A DNA stretch of 64,000 nucleotides from Cladophialophora immunda (Eukaryota; Ascomycota; Eurotiomycetes; Chaetothyriales; Herpotrichiellaceae). The notes below the pieces were generated by a model. That model was not told the DNA's origin, ran no database searches, and saw only the letters and a list, made by a program, of their open reading frames with translations. The stretch's first letter is position 1; every line of letters begins with the position of its first letter. The translations under genes and the position numbers were made by a program. Of this stretch, positions 56,324-64,000 are shown in pieces. The DNA lies in contig NW_015622545.1 in NCBI RefSeq assembly GCF_000835495.1, forward strand, positions 3,798,777 through 3,862,776, written 5' to 3'.

Positions 56324-57121
56324 CTTTCGACACACGTACAATCCTGAGTAAGTGGCAGAGATGCTAATATTGATAGCCTGAGCTCTTGTTACTAAAGGGG
56401 GAAGAAAATGGACCAGGGCTGGAGCTTGTGATATACAAGCCTAGCATCACAATTCGGCTTGCGAGGGGAGCAGTAAATCGGCGACAGTGAACTGAAGATC
56501 AAACAACATGTGCGAGCAAATAGCACTAGATTACGTCCTGCTCGGTGCTTCTGTGCCTCCTCGTATGACAATAGCGGCGAGGCGTGCGTGATGTTGGGAG
56601 AAGACGGCTCGTCCACAGCCCGTTGAACCCCCTTTTGGCCGAGCTTTCTGTTCTCGGTCCGGTTGGGCTTCGGTCTCCTGGTTGACCGGCACGCCGCGTT
56701 TTCTGCAGAACCCCCAAATCATCATCGTTATTGCTCCTTCGAGCCATCCTTTTGTTGAGGGGTCTTATTGGAGTAAGGAATGAAGATGGATTGCCTGTTG
56801 CCTCGGCCACGGTGCCGAATGCACTCGTCCTTTGAAGGGGTTGCTAGTAAGCTAGGCCGCTCGGTTAGCTTCATACCTCGAAGGCAAAAATGGCACTGAT
56901 CATATGTGTTTGGATTTGGGAACAATATTAGCTCGCCCGTTGCACGCTAAACTATAGATGATTGTGCTTCGAGTCTGTAGATGGAGGAAACAAAAATCCT
57001 ATTTAGTATTCACCAACTTCTTGGTTCTCGCCTGTTCGATTGTCTTTTCCGCCGCCGAAGACTCCCTTCAACGACCCCAGGAAGAAATGCCAGTTGATGG
57101 CACTGTCCGTTGTGGCCTAGT
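56324..57121. other. Promoter of the monooxygenase and 3' flank of ligase 2
   Basis: About 800 bases. Minus-strand frames near 56530-56810 overlap in all three phases, showing some Arg- and Pro-rich text, but no recognisable domain. No gene is called. Confidence 0.4.
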
Positions 57122-59128
57122 CTAGAGTTTTGCGGAACTATCGATTGTTGTATTCTGTAACAGCCGCCTCATAACTTTGCCGCTTGGAGTGCGAGGTATT
57201 TGATCGATAAAACGTACTCCCGCTGTCAGCCATTTGTGCTTCGAAAGCTTGGTCTCAACATAATCTTGGACTTCCTTTGCCGTCACTGTAGATCTCGGTG
57301 CCTTGACCACAAACGCTTTGGGGTACTCGCCGTCTCGTCTAGACTCAATCAGATATTTCCCCTAGAACTGAGATCTGGCTGCGGGGAGCTTGGATTGCTT
57401 ACCTCCTTTCACCAACCACTGCAGCATCGGCAATGCCCGGATGGGTCAAAAGCGTCTGCTCGATTTCCGCAGGAGCGACTTGAAGTCCCTTGACCTTGAT
57501 AAGTTCCTTGAATCATATTGTTATCAGCTTGATCGCCACGAGGATCTTCCAAATTTACCTTTAATCGATCGACAATGTATATGCAACCCCGATTGTCGAT
57601 ATAGCCAACATCGCCTGTCTTCAGCCACCTGGTGCCATCTTCGTGGACAATGATTTCCATGGTTTCTCGGGGCTTTTTATAGTAGCCTTTCATGACGTTC
57701 GGCCCCGATATCCATATTTCACCCACCGTATATGGCATTTCCTCAGGCTGCTCGAAGCCATCCTCTGGGACCGGCACGATCTTGGCCGATACATTGGGGT
57801 TGAGCCAACCAACCGACCGACCGTCGTCGTCGTCGTCTTGAGCAAACCCCGATGCCGAGCACGTCGTCTCGGTCAAACCCCAGCCTTGCTTCACCCGCAC
57901 ACCCGGCCGTAAATGAGTCTTTTCGACCAGTCTGCCTAGTTCTGGATTCAACGGCGCAGACCCCGTGACAACTGACTCGATTGACTTCAAGTTATACGAC
58001 CTCGCATTCGGGTGCTTTGACAGGGCCACCATCAGAGTCGGAACTCCGGTCAAGAAGTTGATGCGATAGATGTCGAGGAACAACAGGTATCTCTCGATGC
58101 TGTATTTCATCATAATGAAGACCTTGACACCAAGTCGCGCCGCCGTCACACAGTAATACATTTGACCCTAGCTTGTCTGTGAGTCTGAGCGTGTTCCGTT
58201 CCGGTGGAAGACATTGTAGAGAGGCTCACATAGGCGTGGAACATAGGGAGAGGAGCCAACCACCGCTCACCGGAGAGGTCGATTCGTGCTTTCCGCTCCC
58301 GTGCGCATGGCGTGTTGGCCACCATGTTCCGTTTGAATATGACCTGGAGGGAGTTCGCAATGACATTCTGATGTGAGATCTCGACGCCTTTGGGTGTTCC
58401 AGTTGTCCTGCTCCAGTCAGTACCTGGTAGCAATCCAATATGAAGACCATGATTTCGATCCGCAACATACCCACTAGAGTAGTTGATTGCAACAGTAGTC
58501 TCTCGAGCTTCCTTGGCGGAGGATATGGGTTTCCAAGTCCATGTGGCGCTTTCGTTTTCGGCTGCCCAGATGTCGGTCCAGGATGGTAGGCCACTTTGAG
58601 TGCTTTTGTCTTCAGGGTCGGCGAATTCGAACACTCTGCCTTTCGGGATGCCCACTTGCGAAGCAGCTTCCAATGCTGTAGTGATCCCGGCAGAGCTTGC
58701 AATGATTAACTTCGCATCCGAGTCCTTCAATTGGTAGATGAGTTCTGAGCACGTTAGCTCCAGTCGCTCAAAGAAAGTCTCGTTGAATCCGAATTTATAC
58801 CTGCAACAGAAGCACTTGGACTACAGCCAGTGAACACGCACCCCGCCGCCACTGTGCCCCAGTAGAGAATAGGGAAATACAGCGAGTTCCCTGAATAGAG
58901 CAACACCTTGTCGTTCGGTCGAAGGCCAAGGTTCTGTAGTCCTTTACCAAGCCTCTTGACGAGAAGCTCCGCCTGGTTTAGACTGAAGCAGCGATGGGGG
59001 CGATCTGCATCAAAGAATTGTGGCTGGGAACGCTGCTCATGGTCTCCGGACGAGAATATGAACGTCGTCAGGTCAATTGGTGGAATGTCGACCTTGTATT
59101 TCGAATCGTGCCGGATCGCCATGGGCAT
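57122..59128 (-). CDS. Peroxisomal 4CL-like acyl-CoA synthetase (ligase 2)
   Basis: Six minus-strand exons: 59128..58801, 58744..58471, 58407..58230, 58167..57559, 57506..57403 and 57338..57122, giving 569 aa in frame. The P-loop YSSGTTGTPKG is assembled across an intron. [39 protein letters not shown] and the catalytic-lysine region [11 protein letters not shown] follow in order. The C-terminus is AKL, a canonical type 1 peroxisomal signal, so the enzyme should work in the peroxisome, where fungal beta-oxidation of branched or aromatic side chains occurs. It should activate a carboxylic acid made earlier in the pathway. It resembles ligase 1 in layout but the two are clearly different paralogues. 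Confidence 0.88.
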
Positions 59129-59629
59129 GCGTTACTCCTGAAGGTCCTGGTATCAAAGTTCCAGAGACCACCGACCCGCGCCAACAAGCTGTCTAGCACT
59201 AGGATAGTCATGCTAACAGTCACGGGCGTAACCACCCAATCTTATACACGGAGACTTTTCGTGTCAAAACCAGAAGCCCAGAAAACATGGCTCAAGATAG
59301 TCCTTGTTCGGATTGGCGGCCTCGGCTGCCTACCACTCGGCGCCGCATTGTTTCGATGCAAGAGTAATTTCACCCCGTTGTCCAATTGAAACTAGTCCAC
59401 GCTTTGTGGGCTCGCGTCACAAAGGCGATTTCACAATAGAACTCTGAGAATCATGTATTTTTTAACCCTTGTGAGGGGACGCGGGAGTTCTGACAGAGTG
59501 CTAAAAGCTTTGGTAGAGTACCGAGTACACAACCATCAAGCATCCACGGGCAGACGAAGGAGAAAGCGACCAGTGACGCGGTTGCTGCCCTTTGGCTACG
59601 ACTCACTACCCATCCTACAAAAACCAGTA
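59129..59629. other. Intergenic; no gene seen
   Basis: About 500 bases: the promoter of ligase 2 and the 3' flank of the CoA-transferase gene. Confidence 0.4.
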
Positions 59630-61357
59630 CTACTTCTTGACAACTTCAGTCATTAAATCTTCAGGCCACCATGCCTCGTCCACTCCGTTGCCCCGGGTTC
59701 CAACATTGTATCCCAAACGCACCGTCCCCGGTGGGAACTGCAGAACCGGTCTGGGGCTTCGAAACAGGAGTCCCCCCAAGGCCCCAGAAGCCCTTTTCTC
59801 AAAGAAGTCGGGGTTGAGGACTGTCTTATCCTTCCTCATCATCTCGATGTAGCGCGGAATAGTATAGTTCATGCTGTGGTAGTGTCGAAACACTGGTCTG
59901 CCGTTTCTTGTCCAGACGTCCTCCCAAACATCCGGCGGATACTCCCCTACCGTAAGGGCAAGCCACTGGTTGTAGTAATTGAGTGAGGTGTCGACCAAGT
60001 ACGAGCCACCATGGACTGCTCGCTCTATGAGTGCATGCAGCGCACCACATGTCCCGATGATGCCAGTACAGTAGTCAGAATTGGGAAAGACGGGGGTGAC
60101 GGCCTCGTCGTGGCCCATGGCGCGTCCGTAGCCCATAGACACGCCGGTATGGGCGTCGCTGATCGGCTGCCATCCACTCCGGTGTGAAAGGGGGCCGTCC
60201 CACCCGAAACAATTCTCGCGGATGTAAATAATGCCCCGTTCCCTGCCCTTGACCATATCGAATACCTGGTCTTGGCCAAACCCGTATTTGGCCAGGACAT
60301 CAGGTCGGTAGCCGTTGACGACGATGTCCGCCTCCAGAATGAGATTCTTGAGCTTCAGTCTGTTCTCCTCTTTCCGCAGGTCCAGGTCGCAGTTCCACTT
60401 GCCCCAGTTGAGATCAGGCTGTAGGCCCGAAAAGTCTGGGAGGTGAGAGGCGGTGACTCTCATCACGCTGGCACCGAGCTCCGCCAGACCCCGCCCGATC
60501 GCAGGCCCTGCAATCACCCTTGTCAGGTCGACAACCTTGAGACCGCCGAGTGGTCGCTGCGGGCTGGTAAAGCTGGTCGACGGCCACCACCCAGCCACCT
60601 GGCTAGACCCTCCGTGCTTGGTGAGACGATACAAGTCAACCACGGAATTTGCTTTTCCCTGGGGGCTCCTGGCGTATTCCTCGGGGCTTAAGCAAATGGT
60701 TGCTGCCTGCCGATAAGTTTCTCCGAGGACCTTATCCCACTCTTCTGCGGTTTTCTCCTTCATGACTTCGATAAATGGCTTCCACGAGTCCTCGATTGTC
60801 ACTATTTCAGACATGTCTCTGGGCAGACCAGCTGCCTCCAGCGACGGATCCGGGTTGAGGCTGCCATGAATGTGGAACCAACGGTCATCCTTCGTCTTGT
60901 AGATATTGTAGGCTGCTCGACGGTATAACGTCGACGCCATCTGGTGGAGATCGCAGTTTGGAAAGTATCTTGCATACTTTTCCGTGAGGTCGCGAATTGG
61001 CGTGGGTGAAATTGGAGCAGAGAAATCTGGATCAATCTCTAGAACTATAGATGACATGAAAAACAGCTGTGCATGATCGGTGTTGATGGTGATTTCTTTG
61101 GGCGACTCGTTGTACTTCCTCCCCAATAGTGCATTGATCATGACCGCCTCAAAGCCTTTCAAGGAGGCCACACTTTCCGCAAGCCTCCAGTTAATGGGAA
61201 TGCAAGGTACTGCTGAGCCCTCAAATTTGACATATCGGGCCAATTCTTCGCACTCTGGAGGTAAGGATTGCTGCAGCCGGGATCGCAAAATCTCGCGCTC
61301 GAGCAAAGATTTGCATTCCTCTGGGACTGAGTATAGTTGCGACGGATCGACTTTCAT
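59630..61357 (-). CDS. Family III CoA-transferase (CaiB/BaiF-type)
   Basis: A single exon of 575 aa. The core has the family III start LGGLKVVDLTRVIAGPAIGRGLAELGASVMRV at about residues 270-301, then ADIVVNGYRPDVLAKYGF. Such enzymes (CaiB, formyl-CoA transferase, alpha-methylacyl-CoA racemase) move CoA between carboxylic acids or epimerise acyl-CoAs. The N-terminal 250 residues resemble a degenerate copy of the same fold or a linked helical part; fungal members of this length are common. It could pass CoA to a pathway acid without ATP, or epimerise a methyl-branched acyl-CoA, as terpenoid side chains require. Start ATG at 61357 is the first in frame. The gene lies between ligase 2 and the AtuA-like gene, all on the minus strand. 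Confidence 0.88.
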   Translation of the reverse strand: MKVDPSQLYSVPEECKSLLEREILRSRLQQSLPPECEELARYVKFEGSAVPCIPINWRLAESVASLKGFEAVMINALLGRKYNESPKEITINTDHAQLFFMSSIVLEIDPDFSAPISPTPIRDLTEKYARYFPNCDLHQMASTLYRRAAYNIYKTKDDRWFHIHGSLNPDPSLEAAGLPRDMSEIVTIEDSWKPFIEVMKEKTAEEWDKVLGETYRQAATICLSPEEYARSPQGKANSVVDLYRLTKHGGSSQVAGWWPSTSFTSPQRPLGGLKVVDLTRVIAGPAIGRGLAELGASVMRVTASHLPDFSGLQPDLNWGKWNCDLDLRKEENRLKLKNLILEADIVVNGYRPDVLAKYGFGQDQVFDMVKGRERGIIYIRENCFGWDGPLSHRSGWQPISDAHTGVSMGYGRAMGHDEAVTPVFPNSDYCTGIIGTCGALHALIERAVHGGSYLVDTSLNYYNQWLALTVGEYPPDVWEDVWTRNGRPVFRHYHSMNYTIPRYIEMMRKDKTVLNPDFFEKRASGALGGLLFRSPRPVLQFPPGTVRLGYNVGTRGNGVDEAWWPEDLMTEVVKK

Positions 61358-61976
61358 CGTGGCTATTGCGACGGTGACATGTTCCCGGTAGAAAATGTGA
61401 CTGTGTCCAATATATGTGCATGGGTATATAGTATGCTTTGGGAAGGCAGTCGCAAACGGCCTCCAGAATACGCCAATTTAGACCAGACACTTGCCGATGT
61501 AAGCAGGGCCGAAGCCAATCCCCACCCCCATGTGCCTCCCAGCAAGCCGACACATTCCTCCCTGAATCGAGGCCGAGAGCAGCTCGGCGAACGAGACGCA
61601 ATGCCAGCTCGCTCGGCTAATTGCAGATTAACTCGCCGGGCTTTCTTCACGGCAGATCTGTCCCTATTTTTAAGGTCCTTGGAACCCTGCGAAGAGATTG
61701 GGTATAGCTGGCCTATCTAGGTCGTTGGGTGATTGTCATTCCTCGCTTGTTATTCTGTCGACAGAGATCGAATTCCGATGTACGCGAGCTTGGCCTCATG
61801 TTCTCGACTGCAACTAGGCAGCGCTATATACATCCATTGATAGAAAGTTGGTCTTCTGCCATATTAGCAGAGAAAGATTACTGGAAAGGGAGTCTTTTGT
61901 TGCAACAGTTTCCGAGATCATAGAGACATCTCCTTTCTTTCGTCTCACCGCCCTAAATTCTAATCCAAGGGGGAAT
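61358..61976. other. Promoter of the CoA-transferase; no gene seen
   Basis: About 620 bases to the AtuA-like stop codon. Short frames only. Confidence 0.4.
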
Positions 61977-64000
61977 TTATAAAACCGCCTCCTTTGCAAG
62001 AAACTTCTCAGGTATGTCTACATGCCGAGCCCTCAGGTACTCTGCCAGATTCTAAGATAGAGTATCAGCAGGCGAAGCTCAAGCTCAGATGCAGATGAAC
62101 AATTGGTGACCTTACCTTTCCCAGCGCGTCCATCTTGACGGAGGTGCTCACACCGGCGCCTAGAAGACCGTGAATGACGAAGTGAACGGCACGGATATGC
62201 GGGAGTTCACATCGCTCGATATGCGTTTCTGCCGTTGCTTCGCGTGCCAAAAGCTCTGGTATCGTAAGGTCAGTCTTTCCTACGCTAGTACAGTCCCCAG
62301 GGCCCAATGCAGGGACGACAAAACTCACCCCGCAACCGTTCAGTCGTAAGAAGACTCCTAAGCCAGTCGTACTTTTCTGCTTCATGGATGCCTCTGGGGA
62401 TGAAAAAGCCCACGTTGACATTTGCACCCTTGTCACCACTTCGAGCGTATACCGCGAGCCCGAGTGGAGCCTTGACAGTAGGCCCGAAGGCGGAAAACGG
62501 CGCCGGGTTGGCTGGCTGATAGTCTGGCTGGCCTGGAAGCAGATGTACCGGTGTGTAGACTTCATGCCCTGGAACAGCTATACCTCGTGCGTGGCCTTGA
62601 GAGACAAAGAAGACGTGTAGCTGGACGTGTTTCTGGTTGACCAGCCCCGGGAAGTACGTGGAGAGCAGTTTCGGTTCTGCCGTTCTGAAGTCCACGTTGG
62701 CCGTGAGGCCCGGATACCCAGATAATTGATTGCTCATGAGAGGACCCAAAAAGCGCCCAGAGCTCAAACATTTTGGGTCTTTTGCCTGTGCGAGGACTCG
62801 AAGCTGTAGAGTCGCTTCGAGCTGGCTTTGCGGATCCTCTTTCGGAGTTCCGTAAAGCTGGAAATCCAGGACATTGTACTGGCTGGTGTCCAGCATCTTG
62901 CGGGACATGATCTCGAAGCTCTGTGCCTTCTCCTTGGAGGCTAGCCCCGTCACGTAGAGCGAAAATTCGGCCTGATAACCGCCCAACGCCATAATTGCAA
63001 CCTTCAGAGTCTCTGGGGCCGGAAGACCTACCACACGAATCAGCCTGCGAACCTGTTTCGCGCAGAACATCCGGCGGGAAGCGACAATTAAGCGGCGGGG
63101 CTATACACACCTTTGAATCCGGAGACGTGCACTCTGTCTGGGCCAATCTGCTCAACCTTGATACCAGACAGATCGGCGATTACGTCGGCGTTGTAGTAGA
63201 AAGGCCCTTGGATTTCGTAAAGAAGCTGTCCCCGGACCGTGTCCACTGTCACGCTGGTCTCGTATCAGCCGGAGCAATGCGTGCGGTGCACCAGGAAGGT
63301 TTGATATGGAGACGCACATCCCGTTCTGGTTCGAATGCTTCTGAATCACGCTAGTTCCATCCGTTCCAATCGAGGCGATCGGGAAGGATAAATCATAGTA
63401 CTTTGGAAAGAGGCTCTGAAAGCCTCCGAAGTTGCCTCCAGTCTGCGTCGAGAGGTTGCTTAGCTTTGCCGATGCCCTTGGCCGATGACAACTTACGACG
63501 TAGCAGCCACATTCTATTAGATGTCCAGCGACAAGGGAGCCCGCAAGTTTGTCAACATCGGTTCGTTTCCAACCATGCCACCAGGCCGCCACCCCCATGA
63601 CCTTGGAACAGCGTTTGTCAGCCCCAGACCACGCTAGAATGAGGTATTGCCTACAGTGCTTGCATCTGTGCATCGTCCACAAATGACGATGTCGGCTCCG
63701 GCCTCCAAAGCCTGGACGATCCCCCAGCAGCCAATGTAGACTAGGGCCAGGATGACATCTGGGTATTTGTGCTTCCAGCTCTGGAAGTCACCCGTCGCTC
63801 TCGTCAGGGGCTGTATGTCGAGATTGTTGATCTGGGGGAGGAGGTTGTCGCCAACAACATATGCGACTTTCCTTGGGCAACCTCGAGCCACTAGGAGCTT
63901 ATGGACTTCCTCAGCGAGCCCCCTCGGATCGAGACCGCCGGCATTCACCACAATCCGAAGATTTGGGTTTCTGTAGTCCACATATTCTTGGAGGGCATCC
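61977..64000 (-). CDS. AtuA-like DUF1446 protein, 5' end outside the window
   Basis: Seven minus-strand exons are visible: >64000..63655, 63601..63497, 63442..63318, 63253..63111, 63027..62329, 62279..62116 and 62051..61977, all in frame. The order of blocks matches AtuA/DUF1446: VVNAGGLDPRGLAEEV, VAYVVGDNLLP, EAGADIVICGRCTDAST, LAGHLIECGCYVTGG, QLLYEIQGPFYYNADVIADL, VSGFKG, then LAVYARSGDKGANVNVGFF and a C-terminal HFVIHGLLGAGVSTS block. AtuA is required for citronellol and geraniol degradation in Pseudomonas, although its chemistry is unsettled. Fungal relatives carry the extra C-terminal AtuA-like domain seen here. The protein starts beyond the right edge, so the cluster may continue that way. 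Confidence 0.88.

Overview
This is a stretch of filamentous ascomycete (Pezizomycotina) nuclear DNA. Genes carry short introns of about 45-130 bp with GT..AG ends and CTRAC-like branch points. The gene set is fungal: ATG1, CYM1, SEC59, CYP51, Zn2Cys6 regulators, a HET-domain relic and a fungal opsin relic. Cluster content and protein style suggest Eurotiomycetes, perhaps Chaetothyriales, but that placement is inference. No tRNA, rRNA or CRISPR was recognised.

The window has three zones. (1) 1-17 kb is gene-poor and decayed. It opens with the 3' part of an EBP-type sterol isomerase gene. A DUF2156 transferase gene broken by one in-frame TAG follows, then a truncated opsin, a TPR-protein relic and one intact Zn2Cys6 regulator. 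Next come an inverted fragment copying part of that regulator, the 5' stub of a delta-9 desaturase ending at an AT-rich block, and a HET gene with several lesions. (2) 17-39 kb is dense housekeeping DNA: a BTB protein, CYM1, taxilin, dolichol kinase, ATG1, an M1 aminopeptidase and CYP51, mostly with clean reading frames. (3) 39.7-64 kb looks like one accessory catabolic cluster.

Zone 3 holds a cytochrome P450, two SDRs, two 4CL-like acyl-CoA ligases, a sugar-porter-type MFS transporter, a PaaI-type thioesterase, a Zn2Cys6 regulator, a Baeyer-Villiger-type flavin monooxygenase, a family III CoA-transferase and an AtuA-like (DUF1446) protein that runs off the right edge. One ligase ends in AKL, a peroxisomal signal. 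A working reading (inference) is uptake, P450 hydroxylation, SDR oxidation to a ketone, Baeyer-Villiger cleavage, CoA activation or transfer, and peroxisomal breakdown. AtuA, SDRs and a CoA ligase together recall the bacterial acyclic-terpene utilisation (atu) locus, but the carboxylase, acyl-CoA dehydrogenase and hydratase of that pathway are absent here. The substrate is unknown.

Several genes in zone 3 carry oddities: an SDR without its catalytic lysine, a ligase intron lacking AG at the homology-predicted acceptor, and a regulator with an in-frame TAG. Exon boundaries throughout were worked out by hand from frame, splice signals and remembered family patterns, with no alignment search.
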